From Acarospora socialis (Eukaryota; Ascomycota; Lecanoromycetes; Acarosporales; Acarosporaceae): a DNA stretch of 64,000 nt. The DNA lies in assembly GCA_025617375.2 (NCBI GenBank), contig JAMYGW020000012.1, positions 248,001-312,000 on the forward strand. The letters run 5' to 3'. A program made the position numbers and the translations under genes. The notes under the pieces were generated by a model, which saw only the letters and a list, made by a program, of their open reading frames with translations, was not told the origin of the DNA and did not search any database. Below are positions 10,288-24,300 of this stretch, in pieces (position 1 is the first letter of the stretch; the number at the start of each line of letters is the position of its first letter).

Positions 10288-10916
10288 GGAATGCTTTAAA
10301 TGATGTAGGGGTACTTTGGATAGGGGTATTATTCTTCAGTGTACTTCCATAGATTTTAGGTTAAAGGAAAGCAAGTCAACTTCACACTGTTAGTGGTCTT
10401 GGAATATTGTATGTGCTGCTGGACCTTACTCGCCAGGCGGTCTAGTACCTGTCATCCCATGTATTGATACCAACCTTTCCAGGGGCAGCCCCATATTTGC
10501 ATACGTTGCTGTGGTAGATATGTGAGGGTAGTCATTAGGTGATACGGCTATGTACTCGTCCGCAAAGACACTGATAAATGCCCTCGAGTCATTCTATGTT
10601 TCGGTTTGGAGGCTTCCCATCCTGGTAACTGACAGCGGTTGGTTGCCACATGCAAGCCACACCTTAAACGAAACCTAAAAGATGATGCCCTTCCCCCTCG
10701 CCCAACGAAGCCATCAGGTACCACTTCGGACGTCTGCAGTCCGATTCTCGGAAGAGGGTCTAAATTCTGTATTGTTGCTGGGAGTGGGTCCACCTAGACC
10801 CTGTTGCAGATAGCTGTCATCAGCCCATTGACGTACCACAACACTGAGAACGTCTTATGCGCCATTTCGAGACCTAGATCTACCTGTTGTGGAAGAGACA
10901 CAGGTTGTTGCTTACA
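10288..10916. other. Intergenic region between Hsp20 and Cps1-like genes
   Basis: Holds the Hsp20 3' flank and the promoter of the large downstream gene. I see no gene, repeat or RNA here. Confidence 0.5.
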
Positions 10917-13900
10917 ATGGCGATGGACAATCCTGAGCTTCAAGCAAAGCTGCAGGAACTTGACCATGAACTTGAGGTGTGCGAACGAGACTCCTACACG
11001 CATCTACGACTGCTCCGCGATCATATCTAGACCCAAGTTCAACTCTTGCTAACCATTCGCTGACAGGAGGGTGACATTACTCAAAAAGGGTGCGAACGTC
11101 TTGCCCGACTTCCAATACCGCGGCCCCGTCGAGATCAGTCCTCGACCTAGTCAGAAAGAAAGGCCAGGCAGTGAATTGCTGACGCGTGCATGCTTCAAGG
11201 TACCAAAAGCGGCGGACACTCATTCTCTCACAATATCTCGGCCCGTCGCAAGCTCAAGAAGCACATGGGGGCCTACGCCTTCATTCCCCAGACGGCGGTG
11301 CGCGTATTTCAAACGATGGCTCACGTTCAGCTTCGCTAGCAGCTCTCAATGCCCGGCCATACTCTCCACAAAACGTGTCTCATTCGCGGCAAAGCTCGAC
11401 TCCAACAGTCGTAGACAATATAACCGACGGAAGGAGCAACCAGGATCGCAAAGCACCTGTGCCGGTGCAGGGCCCGGTTAGCAGGTTCCAGGACAGAGAG
11501 CTTAGGGTGCGGAACTCAAGTCAGAGATTGTCTTCGAATAGTCAAGATTTCGATTATCCGCCAACGTACGACACGTCGGAAGAACTGGTCAGGAGTAAGG
11601 ATGGGTCAAGAGCAGCAACCATGATGAGCTCGGACTACGCCTTCAATCCTGCTCATGAAGTAGGATACGGCGACCGTCAAACGGGGGACTATGGGTCGCA
11701 GAATGGAGCTCAGACTAGGCAATCAACCATGTTGGACTCACAGCAAGTGTACTTTTCGGATTTTGCAGGGCACCAGAGCGAAGACAACAGGGACAGCTAC
11801 GGTGGAGGACCACATCGATATTCAACCGATGCATTTTCGCCCACCGCGGCTATGGCACCACCAATGCTGAACTCCAACGATCTTCCTTCACCCGCAACGG
11901 TTAATCATCAGCTTCCGTTGGAACCGCGCGATGTCCCTTTCGCCGTATACGATCCTCACAATGGGAACATACCAATGTCGAAGTTCGACAACATCGCAAC
12001 GGTACTACGACATCGAGCTCGGACGACACCGAAGCAGCCAGCATACTGGGTACTGGATCAGAGAGGGAAGGAAACCTCGTCGATTACATGGGAAAAGCTT
12101 ACGACCAGGGCGGAGAAGGTTGCGCAGGTAATTAGGGACAAGAGCAATCTATACCGAGGGGACCGCGTTGCTTTGATTTACAGGGATTCAGAAATCATCG
12201 AATTTGTTGTTGCACTAATGGGCTGCTTTATTGCAGGCGTTGTGTCGGTACCAATCAACGATCTCGAAGACTATCAGAGACTTAATGTTGTTCTCACATC
12301 AACGCAAGCTCATCTGGCCCTAACCACAGAAAATAATCTGAAGAATTTCCAGCGCGACATCACAGCACAAAAGCTGAACTGGCCTAGAGGAGTGGAGTGG
12401 TGGAAAACGAACGAGTTTGGGAGCTATCATCCAAAGAAGAAGGACGAAGTGCCTCCACTTGTTGTACCGGATCTTGCCTACATTGAGTTCTCCCGGGCGC
12501 CAACCGGAGATCTTAGAGGAGTCGTCATGAGCCATCGAACAATCATGCATCAGATGGCTTGTCTGAGTGCCATTATTGCAACAGTTCCGATAGATGGAAA
12601 TGACACGTTTTCCACAGGCTTACGTGATAAGCAAGGTCGCCTTATGGCGGGTAGAAGTGCTGGAGAGATTATTCTGAGCTATTTAGATCCACGACAAAGC
12701 ATTGGCATGATTCTCGGCGTCCTTTTGACCGTCTACGGCGGTCATACGACTGTCTGGATGGAAGCTCGAGCCGTGGAGACTCCTGGACTCTATGCAAACA
12801 TCATCACTAAGTACAAAGCTACGCTTATGGCTGCCGACTATCCTGGCCTCAAGCGTGCGGCATACAATTACCAAGCAGACCCAATGACGACACGGAACTT
12901 CAAGAAGAACTTTGAGCCTAATTTCTCGAGCGTAAAGCTATGCATGATAGATACCTTAACGGTTGATAGCGAGTTCCATGAAATCCTAGCCGATCGTTGG
13001 CTGAGGCCAATGCGCAACCCAAGAGCGAGAGAACTCGTAGCGCCTATGCTGTGCTTGCCCGAGCACGGCGGGATGGTTATCAGTATGCGAGATTGGCTTG
13101 GAGGCGAAGAGCGTATGGGCTGTCCTCTGAAGCTTGAACTGGATAACGATCTCCCTTCGGAAAAGAAGAGCGAGAAAGTTGCCACTGCTCAGAATGGGTA
13201 TAGCAGCTTAATTGGGGGAGGCGGTGCTCAACCCACCGATCAAAAGGCGAGAATGGAATTGAGTGAAGTTCTACTTGATAAGGAATCGCTGAAAACTAAT
13301 GAAGTTGTTGTCGTTGCAATCGGAGAAGAGGCAAGAAAGAAAGCGGAGAGTGAACCGGGTACTGTACGAGTCGGAGCATTCGGTTATCCCATACCAGATG
13401 CCACACTGGCCGTTGTAGATCCAGAGACAAGTCTCCTCTGCACGCCGAATGTCGTTGGAGAAATCTGGGTGGATTCACCGTCCCTATCTGGTGGGTTCTG
13501 GGCACTACCGAAGCACACAGAGACCATATTCCATGCACGTCCATACAAATTTCAGGAGGGGAACCCCACTCCAATGGCTGTCGAGCCTGAATTCCTACGC
13601 ACAGGCCTACTTGGCTGTATCATTGAAGGCAAGGTCTTCGTGCTTGGTCTCTATGAGGATCGGTTGCGACAAAAAGTCGAATGGGTGGAACATGGCACAG
13701 ATCTCGCCGAGTACAGGTATTTCTTCGTCCAACATCTGATTGTTAGCATCATGAAAAACGTGCCAAGAATATATGATTGCTCGGCTTTCGATGTCTACGT
13801 CAATGACGAGCACTTACCGATCGTCTTATTGGAATCGAATGCCGCATCAACTGCACCGTCAACTTCAGGCGGCCCTCCGCGGCAGCTTGATACCGCCTTG

Positions 13901-16900
13901 CTCGATTCGCTTTCAGAGCGGTGCATGGAGGTCTTGTACCAGGAACATCATGTCCGAGTGTATTGTGTGATGATCACCGCTCCAAACACACTTCCGAGGG
14001 CAACGAAGAATGGTAGGCGGGAAATCGGGAACATGTTGTGCCGAAGAGAATTCGACAATGGCTCTTTGCCGTGTGTACACGTCAAATTCGGCGTCGAGCG
14101 AGCCGTACTGAACCTCCCTGTCGGCGTCGACCCGGTTGGTGGGATCTGGTCACCCATATCAACATCCGCCCGACAAGAGATCTTGATGATGCAAGACAAA
14201 CAATACTCTGGCGTGGACTATCGGGAGGTTGTTATTGATGATCGCACTTCCACACCCCTGAACAACTTTTCCAGCATTGTTGACTTGTTACAATGGCGAG
14301 TTGCGAGACAAGCGGACGAACTCTCTTATTGTACGATCGATGTGCGAGGCAGGGAGGGCAAGGGCGTCACTTGGAGAAAATTCGATTCGAAAGTCGCAGC
14401 GGTCGCGATGTACCTTCGGAATAAAGCGAAAATACGAGCCGGAGACCATCTCATATTGATGTACACGCACTCGGAAGATTTTGTGTATGCGTGTCATGCT
14501 TGCTTCTGTCTGGGCGCTGTAGCCATCCCAATGGCTCCGCTCGATCAAAATCGTCTGCACGAAGATGCCCCGGCTCTGCTTCATATGATTGCAGACTTCC
14601 ACGTCAAGGCCATTTTAGTCAACGCGGACGTTGACCATGTGCTGAAGTTGAAGATTGTGTCTCAACATATCAAGCAATCTGCTCAGGTGCTCAAGGTTCA
14701 GATACCAAGCACTTTTAACACTGCCAAACCGCCAAAGCAGTCTGCTGGTTGCAGAGACCTCGGATTTACAATGAAGCCCGCATGGGTACAGCCAGGTTAC
14801 CCGGTCCTAGTTTGGACCTATTGGACTCCGGATCAACGGAGGATAGCCGTCCAACTCGGGCATGACACCATCATGGGCACCTGTAAAGTGCAAAAGGAAA
14901 CCTGTCAGATGACGAGTTCAAGGCCGATACTTGGCTGTGTTAGAAGCACTAGCGGTCTAGGCTTTGTGCACGCCTGCCTTATGGGTGTCTTTGTTGGTAT
15001 GTCAACTCAGTAACAGCAGACGTTGATGCCGGCTAAATTATACGCCTAGGTGCACCGACCTATCTCGTCTCTCCTGTTGACTTTGCGGCGAATCCAATGT
15101 CATTGTTCCTGACTCTGGCAAGATATAAGATCAAAGATACATATGCTACGAGCCAAATGCTGGATCACGCCATGAACACTATGCCCGGAAAAGGCTTCCA
15201 TCTCCATGAACTTAAGAATATGATGATTGCTACAGAAGGAAGACCTCGTGTTGATGTTTGTGAGTATCGAAAGCGTATCGATAACAAGTGCAGAGACTGA
15301 TCTGACTACCTCCAGTCCAGAAAGTACGCCTCCACTTTGCCGCAACTGGACTTGACCGCACTGCTATCAATACGATTTATTCCCACGTTCTCAATCCGAT
15401 GATTGCCTCCCGCTCATACATGTGCATCGAACCCATTGAACTGTGGCTGGATACCCGTGCTCTTCGTCGCGGTCTTGTCTACCCTGTCGATCCAGATACA
15501 GATCCCTCCGCTCTCTTAGTCCAAGATTCTGGTATGGTTCCCGTCAGCACTCAGATAGCCATCGTCAACCCAGAAACCTGCAAACTTTGTCATGTTGGGG
15601 AGTATGGCGAGATCTGGGTGCAATCTGAGGCTTGCGTGAATAGCTTCTACGGCTCCAAAGACGCATTCGATGCCGAGCGCTTCAATGGCCGGACAGTTGA
15701 CGGCGATCCACACGTCAAGTTTGTCAGGACCGGTGATCTGGGGTTTCTACATACTGTTATTAGACCCATCGGACCAAACGGACAACCTGTGGAGATGCAG
15801 ATTCTTTTTGTTCTAGGAGGTATTGGAGAGACGTTTGAAGTGAACGGTTTAAGTCACTTCCCAATGGACATTGAGTATTCCGTCGAAAAGTGTCACCGGA
15901 ACATTGTGCCCGGAGGATGGTAAGTTGTGCTCCTTTCGTGTGTAGCGTGTTAGTGTATTACTGATGCATTTGTTGTTCAGTGCGGTCTTCCAGGCGGGTG
16001 GTCTGGTAGTCGTGCTTGTTGAAGTCATGCGCAAAGCCTACCTTGCCTCGATCGTGCCCGTAATTGTCAACGCTATCCTCAACGAGCATCAATTGGTTAT
16101 CGACATTGTCGCGTTTGTCTCCAAAGGGGACTTCCCTCGCTCGCGCCTCGGCGAAAAACAAAGGGGCAAGATTCTCGCGTCATGGGTTACACGAAAGATG
16201 CGTACTATAGCGCAGTTTGGCATCAGAGACGCGGACGGTGCTGATTCACAGATCACCGAAGTGGCCGAGCCACGAAGTGGAATGGGAAGTGTACGCAACG
16301 GAAGCCTAATGGGCGGACAGAGCATCTCAAGGAATGTGGAAAGCTTACCCCCCACGATCGAGCGCCAACACAGATCTGTGCCGCAGGACGAAAAGCCTTA
16401 CGCTCAGCTCCCGACGGGAATCTCGGAGATGCCAGCGAACTACGCAGACTCAATACAACAATCTCCTCCCTTGCCAATTGACGACGAAAAAGCTTACCAG
16501 AAGGACGGCACACCGACCGACGAAAGGAGCACCCACTTCGAGCTTGCGGACCATCACGCCACCTCAAACATGTCACTAGCAGACACGCCGACACAATACT
16601 ACAACGGCAGCAACCTAGACCCCGAGCCCTACAACCAGCCTGACGCACCCGAGCTCTACACGGACAACAACAACAACAGTAACAACCACTACTCCCTACC
16701 CTCCTACTCCCACTACGACGACACCCCGACCCTCTCCCTCCCCTCCGTCACCGGCCACGACGGCCTGATGCGCGAAAGCGATCTCTGGAACCCGCCTTCA
16801 AGCCACCCCCAACACCAACAACAGCCGCCCCGACACGCCGTCTCAGCCACCGGCGGCCTCCGCGTCGCGAACGCGAACTACAGCGACGATGAACACGAGG

Positions 16901-17016
16901 AGGAGTGGCCGCAGGAAGCTATCCTGCACATGAACCTTTCCAGCGGCGGAAGGCGACTCAGCGGCTCGAGGGGAGAAGGGAGGTATGATGGGAGTGGATA
17001 CGGGGGGGCGGTATGA
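10917..17016 (+). CDS. CPS1: Cps1/DIP2-family protein: DMAP1-binding plus two AMP-binding-like domains
   Basis: Six exons (10917-10976, 11068-11090, 11200-14996, 15050-15259, 15316-15919, 15981-17016) give 1909 residues. The start MAMDNPELQAKLQELDHELEEGDITQKGYQKRR is split by two introns and matches the DMAP1-binding domain of DIP2 proteins. A disordered linker follows to about residue 265. Adenylate-forming-like domain one covers about 270-1000 and domain two about 1040-1600. The last 270 residues are disordered and Ser/Pro/Asn-rich. No carrier-protein domain is visible. Cochliobolus Cps1 was reported as a general virulence factor; animal DIP2 proteins are homologues with FAAL-like domains. 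The AMP-binding A3 motifs look degenerate (SRAPTGDLRG; YWTPDQRRIA), so catalysis is doubtful. Probable role in lipid-type regulation or signalling is inference. Confidence 0.9.
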
Positions 17017-17493
17017 GTTGAACTAGAAGGGATGGATGGATGGATATGGGGGAGAGACGAGCTGGGTTGGGGTGTTTATCTATCTGTCTTGCCTGGAGGG
17101 GAATGGAAGGGTGGAAGGAAGGACGGGTTGGTGGATTTGGGTATGAGGATCTGTAGTTGGCGATGTGGTGGATTGCCCAAGCTGTGGATTGCGATAACCT
17201 TTGTATGTGGGATGGGGTGTTTTGGGTGACTTTTAGCGGGTGTATGATAATGATGGGATGATCGGTTGATGGATTGATTGATTGTAGATAGGGTAACGTA
17301 GGAAGCGGCCCAGTCTTGATGACGGAGGGAGGCTTAACCGGTGGGGAGAATTGTATATAGTTCGCTTTTCATTGAGGTACTGGCTGTGTTGGACTGGGGT
17401 GCGGACAGTGATGTTCTGTGCAGGCAGGACTGCTGCATACCCGTTCGCTAGGGGTGGACTCTGCTATGTGAAAAAGCTATACACCCCGAGGAA
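17017..17493. other. Convergent 3'-3' spacer with GGAT/GATT short repeats
   Basis: Lies between the Cps1-like and Drs1 stop codons. It is G/T-rich on the plus strand, with short tandem tetranucleotides (GGAT near 17030-17045, GATT near 17270). No gene seen; these are presumably the two 3' UTRs and terminators. Confidence 0.45.
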
Positions 17494-20019
17494 CTATCGC
17501 TTCTTACCCCCACCCTTCTGCGCCTTCCCACCTTTCCCACCTCCAGCCTTCCCACCCGCCCTCTTCGCGTCCTTCTCCCCTATCCCCTTCCCCTTCTTCC
17601 ACACCTTCCCCTCCTCCCTCTCCCTCCTAACATCCAACTTCTTCCGATCCTTCCCACTCAACTTCCCCCTCTTCTCCCTCCCCTTCCCCCCACTCCCCTC
17701 CACCCCATTCAACTCCACCCGCCCCACCTTCCTCGCCACCCTCTTCTCCCGCTCACTCTCAAACCACGTCCGCTTCGGCCTCGCCATGATCTCCTCCTCA
17801 TGCACCACCCTGTTCTCCGCCCTTCGCACCTGCATCTCCGCCTGGCCCAGCAGCTTCTCCTCCCTCTCCTCCTTCAACACCGCCTCGACCTCGTCCTTCA
17901 GCGCATCGATCTTCCCCGCCCAGACGTCCGCGGCGGCAGGGTCGACGACCCGGCTGACGATCTTGGCGCCCTGCGCGCGGCCCGCTCGCACGGCGGCCTT
18001 GACGACTTTGCGGTCGGGCTCGGCGGCCAGGGTGCAGGCGCGCCCGGCGCGGCCGGCACGCGCGGTGCGCCCGACGCGGTGTAGGTAGATTTCGTGCGAT
18101 TGTGGGGCTTCGTAGTTGAGGACGGTGGCGACGCCGCGGATGTCGAGGCCGCGGGAGGCGAGGTCGGTGGCGAGGAGGAAGGAGACGCGATTGTCGCGGA
18201 AGGCTTCGACGCTGGCGATGCGCTGGGGAGGGAAGAGTTAGTGGGGTTCCAGGGGTGGTTTGAGGGAACGGAGGGAGGGGGAGAGGAGTGAGGGGTAACG
18301 TACCTGCTCTTGCGTCATGCTGCCGTGGAGCTCGGCGGCTTTAAGGCCGAAGAGGCTGAAGATGATGCGCACGCGGTGGACCTCGCGTTTCTGTCGGAAG
18401 AAGATGATCACCTTGTCGGTGTAGACGCTTTCGCAGAGGAGGAGGAGATATGCCAGTCGTTTGTCTTCGCGTCCGGGACGTAACCTGACGAATTCCTGGA
18501 TCAGAGTGCCGACGGTCTGCTTTTTGGCATCTACCAGTAAGCGTACTGGCCGGTTGAGGCCCAGGCGGATGAGCTTGTCGACGTTGTCCGTCATGGTTGC
18601 GGAGAAGAGCATAGTCTGCCTCGACTTGGGGATCGTGGTGAGGATCTCGTTCAGCTCGTCAGCAAAACCATCTTCCAGCATCCGGTCCGCCTCGTCTAGC
18701 ACCAGGATCTCTAGAGTATCCACTGTGAAACTAGCTGAGTTGCGCATGTGGTCGATAAAACGACCGGGTGTGGCGATGATTACGTCTGGTCTTGACTTCA
18801 AGACATTCTCCTGTTCTCGTAGGCTGAAGCCACCAACAAGCTGGCAGAACGTAACATCCGTAAAGCTGGCAAGTTTCTTCGCGACGTTGAAACACTGTAC
18901 GGCTAGTTCTCTCGTAGGCATTAATATCGCGACACGACTAGTGGGGACTTTCTTCGGCCGATATAGTAGGCGCTCCAAGATCGGAATGATGAAAGCGGCT
19001 GTTTTGCCCGAACCAGTCACAGCTCCTCCAACAACATCTTTTCCTAGTAGGGCCAGGGGTATGGTCTTTGACTGAATGGGTGTAGGCTCAGCAAAGCCGA
19101 CAGAGGCAAGGCCACGAAGGATGGGTCTCGAAAGAGACATGTTCTGGAAGGAATTTGATGAAGGCGTCTTGGACTGGCTAGAGACGTCAGGTTCACCTGG
19201 GGCGAAGAAGGCTTTTCGGCGTGCCAGTTCTGCGGGATCGGCGATCTCGTCTTCGGAAGTTATGTCTGAGGCGACGTCGTCCGGATGCGGTACTGGTGAG
19301 GCGGCAGATTCAGCCTCTGACTCCGCCCCGCTCGATCTTTCATCGTCGTCATTGCCGGTGTCTTCCTGGGCTTCTGAGGCGCTGTCCTCCACATCCGAGC
19401 CAGTTACACACATGCCAAACCCATCAGCGGCAAGCAGTTCATCGTCGTCGTCATCCTCAAGGTTTACCGTAGCTTCTATCCCATCACCCTCCACCGCTTT
19501 CTCTATGCCAACATCTTGCCCCTCACCACCATCCGCCGTCGACTCTCCCGCAGTTCTCCTCTGCCGACGAGCAATAATCTCGTCCACATCCACAGCCTTC
19601 TTCTTAACGAACGTATCCTGTTCTTGGCCCGTGTTGCCAAGTCCCCAACCATCAAAGTCCTCGACCACTTCAGTATCCACGTCGCCAATCTGAAACTCGA
19701 AATCCGAGTCCATAGCTCCATCGTCTTCCCCCTTCGCTGCCCACGACTGATCTTCCTTAGAGCTTAAATCATCTCCCGACTGAACTTTTGCCGCGCCTCG
19801 CTTGGCCTTCTTCGCTTTATTAGTGGTCCCATCTCTTCCATGAACGGCTCCTCCCGTGTCCTGAGCATCTCGCTTTCGCTTGGTACCATTTTTGGTGGGG
19901 GCAGGTAATTGGGGCAACTCTTCGTCTTCCTCGATGTTTGATAGACTGCCATCGTTGTCGGAGATTGTCAGTATAAAATCATGGTCGTCATCCATGTGTC
20001 CATTCGGTTTGAAAGCCAT
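17494..20019 (-). CDS. DRS1: ATP-dependent DEAD-box RNA helicase Drs1
   Basis: Two exons (20019-18304 and 18222-17494, 81-bp intron) give 814 residues. The first 290 residues are acidic, with Asp/Glu runs and basic nuclear-signal-like patches. The helicase core follows: Q motif ([10 protein letters not shown], about residue 313), Walker A ([11 protein letters not shown]), [20 protein letters not shown] (VLDEADRML, about 441), SAT (FSATMTDN), [12 protein letters not shown] and [13 protein letters not shown]. The C-terminal 150 residues are Lys/Gly-rich ([16 protein letters not shown]). Layout and tail match Drs1/DDX27, a nucleolar helicase for 25S/28S rRNA processing and 60S subunit assembly. 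All core motifs look intact. Confidence 0.95.
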
Positions 20020-21325
20020 GTTTGCAAGCTGGCTTCGAGAATGTCTGCTTGAGTTCAGCAGCCCGCAGCTTGAAAACAGTCGGATTTTCGTTCTGCCGGG
20101 CGGTGAGGGCGTAGCGTAGAGCGAAGGTTAACCCTAGATATTTTTGTTGTCGGCGATCATGATGGCAAAGCCACACTGAGAATTATTATCTTTTCACCAC
20201 ATGGATGTACTGAATGATGCACACAATAGCCTTCGTTTAGGAATGGCCCGATACGTACAGCTAGCATGAAGCAGCCCTCCTCAGGTATTCGACCCAAAGC
20301 CTCTACTTACCCAACATTCCGCTCTTCTTCATCTCTCAATGCTCTTCTCATGGCTACAATGCCTCAGGGCAATATGATATCTCATGATCCTTCTCATCGA
20401 CTGTTCACGTCCTCTAGGTTCCCCGCAGCAGACAACCTCTGTCTCCAGTACACTCCTTTCCTCTATTACAATCAAGCATCTTTCCCATATACCACTTATC
20501 TGAATCACCTATCGCGTTCCTAAGAACCCATCGTTCCACATTAAATCAAACCAATCGACTGAACCCATCACGAGTTCCTAGGTGACGTACCAAGTCCCAT
20601 CCCCAATCTGTTCTCCGATGACTTGAGAACGGATATCCCAAGTTGGAGTCCTACGTCTTACCGGGCCAGTATTTGTTCCCTGCCACTCTCAATCCGCCCT
20701 CACAGCAGCTCACGTTACCGACAACCCATTCACATGCTCATTGGACTGTTCACCATCAGCGCCACTCCGCCGTGGATCGTAAGCGTTACGTAGGACCGAG
20801 CAATCTCCACAGCCGGCGTCAAGCTTGGTAGGTTTGAGTTCTCTATACAGAGTAACATTAAGCAAGGAGTCTGTAACTTAGGTGCGCGTGAGGCGAAAGT
20901 GGGAGGGTGGAAAGGGATGTCTCTCTTTGGTACTACGAGTACTAGGGGCAGCTGGGGGCTGGTCTCGGCGAGGACTGGTACTTCCATGCGGGCGGGTCTG
21001 ATTCAGATCCAAGGAAAGACAGGGTTCATTAGATAAAAGTTCGAATTTTGCTGGCTACGCTACAAATAACTAACGGACTGTCCTCTCTCCTCTCGTAGAA
21101 ATCGATAAATACACATCTTCGGCGCGTTTCTCCAAGTGCAGTGTGGTATCCAGACTCGTCGATCTGTACTCGTACCTTCCTTGGCCTGTGCACAACCTCC
21201 GTGCTTTGTCTAGATGCATACCCAGACTTGATAACCCGTTCGCTCCTCTTATGAGTCTTCGCGCATTCTTCAGTGCTTATCCAGGCTGCTAAGTCAAACC
21301 AGGATCACGTATGCTGTAGAGGCTC
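20020..21325. other. Intergenic region upstream of DRS1
   Basis: About 1.3 kb, bounded by the DRS1 start and the GNAT-protein stop. Presumably DRS1 promoter plus a 3' UTR. Several short frames exist on both strands, none with recognisable composition or conserved motif. Confidence 0.45.
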
Positions 21326-24300
21326 TCACATCCCACAGCCGGGCCCGATGGTCACGCCGGTCTGTTTCAGGAGATAGGCGAAGTTGAGGCTGGATTGAGT
21401 CAGTAAAACTATCGACCACGAAGCAGAGGTAAGAAACGTAAAGTAGAGGACTCACAATTTATCCTTCTTATACCCAATTTTGGGTAACGTGGCAACGAGA
21501 TCAAAATCCCACTCAGCTAACCATTCCTTCTGCCACTGAAAGTCGCCATCGTTGGTCGGATCATAAGGGATAGTCGCGAGGATTCTACCGACAATCCGCC
21601 TGCCTCCCTGTTCGTAGTCGAGCGGGTTCTCCGCGAAGAACTCGGTGCCGTTGCGCGACATGTGGAAAGGATCGAGCGCGGTGAGGAGGCGATCGACCAA
21701 GGTCTTGCCGATACCCACTCTCTTGTGCTGGTGATGGACAAAGACCTGCATTTCGACGGCGTATTTGAAGGCGTCGAACTGGCCGGCGAAGAGGTCGGCG
21801 AAGCCGAAGCCGACGATAACCTCACGGTAATTGGCGTAGCGGCGATTGTAGCGACTGTTGTTGCGAATGTTTTTGGTGACAGCAACCAGGAAGGGAAGCT
21901 TACAATCGTCGACGTCTTGCATTCGGTTCTGCCATGCTGTGCGATCCAAGGTTTCTCGCTCGGGTGCAACGACGGTGTTGGAGATATACCAAGCGTAGAT
22001 GTCTTTGATCTGGTTGAGGTCGCCGACGTGGGCGGGTCGGATGTAGATGTTTGCTTTCGGGACGTGTGGATTTGGTGGCGGGACGTATGTTGTCTCGCGA
22101 TGAGCCTTGTTGGCAGCACGGATTGCTTTCCGATCGGCCTTTTGCTCTTTTTCTTTGACCTCTAATTTGGCGGTATATGCAATCATAGAGGCCTTGGACG
22201 TTTGTTCCAGCTTTGTAGGAGTGTAGTCGTCTTCCGGATACAGTTGGGTATCGCCCTGCTCTTCTTCGGGGATAATTTCCCAAGCTTTATCAGTACCGGT
22301 TCCTAGTGCAACCCCTTCCAGAAAACCTCTCTGATTCATATCAATCACGGAGACTGCTTTAGCCGACTCTTCCTCAACCCATTTGTGCACAGACGCTGCG
22401 AACTTGGCGCTGACGTTATTGAAACATGGTCGAGCATCCCACTCGACTGGAGCGGGCATCCAATTGCCATCCCAATCTTGGAGCCTTAGCCCATCATCTT
22501 CGTCCTCCATTTCACGCAATCCTCCTTCAGAACCGTCAAAGTCCGAATTGTATGACCATCTCGCCCTTCTGTCGTCCCAGACGAAGTCCTTCGGAGATTG
22601 CTTTCCAGCTGGTTTCGGTGATTTCGCGAATGGCGACTGGCGCCGAGTACCTGGCTGCTTTGACGGACCAGCGAAAGGAGATGCATTACGGGAGCCAGCC
22701 GAGTTTTTGAACATCGTGGACTTCTGAGGGGTACGAGGATTTGGGCTGGGGGTTGTCGCACGAGGTTTAGTAGAATGAGTTGTATTCTCGTTAGTAATAT
22801 CACGAGCAACTGCCGCCCTGGGACTGGTTGTATTTCCGTCTACTGGTGTCCCTCGCGAGGGTCCTGGCGGCGCTTGAAAGCTTGCACTGTCTTCCTTCGC
22901 AACAGACTTAACATTTGCTTCCTCGGTAATCTCTTGAACAACAGGCGCGACCTTGGGTGCAACAGGCACCTCATCGCGGCCGGCTTCGTCAGCTATCGGG
23001 ACTTTCTGTGGTGTTTGAACGCTGGCCTCATGACTGGGAGGTTTCTCAGCTGAGTTGGTACTGGCCATCTCAGTCTCGCCATGAGGTGTACGAGCAACAT
23101 CTGCCATGCCACTCACTGGCTCTGTGGTCATTTTGTGGTCATTCGGGTCGCTGGCAGGTTTAAGTGTTGTTTCCTCGTTGATGCTATGACTCACAGGCGG
23201 TAGGTTGAGGTTCAGTGAGATCTCTTTTAACGGAGTGGATGGTTCATTAGCACCAGGTTGTACCTCAGCTTCTTGTTTAGGTGTCCTCATATGAGGTGGG
23301 ATATAGTTGCCATCTGCATCGTATTCTCGTCTGAGAGGTGAGGACGGTTTGGAGGTACGCTGTGGAAGAGTAACACGATGCTTGGGTGTATTCTCCTGTT
23401 GAGAAACATTGACCAAGCTCAATGAGACGTTTGAAGGAGCTGGAATAGGTGAGGTGGGTTTTGGCGTGTGGGCGCTGGTTGTAGAGAGCTGGGGTTTGAT
23501 GACAGGCTCTGCAGGCTTCACGCCCAACTCTGTACCACCAGATGTGACAAGACTATTTGGACTTGCATTCGGGTGATTGTGGAAATTCGGTGTCGTCCTT
23601 GGTGTCGTAGGAGTTGTGGCCGAGTTTGTGGTCTGGTACCAGCTGTGCTGACTGTCGGTGCTATCGTTTGTGGCGATCGGAAATCGACCGGTCGACGCGT
23701 TTGCGGAGTCGAGGTGCACAGGATCCGCCTCAGGTTTGGATGCATCCATTGTCACAAGTTGCGTCTGTGGACTGTTCGTGACTGAGCGATGCGCTAGAGA
23801 GGCCTGTTGCCGACTTGGATCTGATGGCGAGAGGTAATCACTCTTACAAGTTGGTGCCGGACGCGTGTTAGGTCTCTGGGGATCTTCGTTCTTCGGACGA
23901 GTTCCTGCTTGGAGTTAGAATTGCTCTTGCAAAAGGTCGTCACTGATGCTTACCTCTAAAGTTTGCTCGGCGACTGCCTTGGGGTGGAGTGGCTGGGTTG
24001 TTCGGGTTCATGGTTTGAAGCAGCGCTTCTATTTGAGCTAGCTGATTTTTGGGTTGACGCATTGGCTCTTTTCTTTCTTCTGCTTTTGCAGAAGTTGACG
24101 CGTGCTTTGCGTCGAATGAGGGGCCACCTCGACAAGGTGGAGCAGCCCCCTCCTTTTCAGACGATTCACTCGTCTCGTTTACCTCATTACGAGGATTTGT
24201 GCCGGGCAAGGAATGCTAGTGCTTTGTGTTAGCACCAGGGTTCGAGCCCGGCCTAATGTAAGATAAGGTAGATAATGTTTCAGATCGAGAGGGAGGGAAG

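Noticed and set aside
24180-24245. GGTTCGAGCCC, a tRNA T-loop/B-box look-alike
   Set aside because: Flanking bases do not form a T-stem, no A-box or acceptor stem fits upstream, and the site lies within or next to an intron of the GNAT gene.
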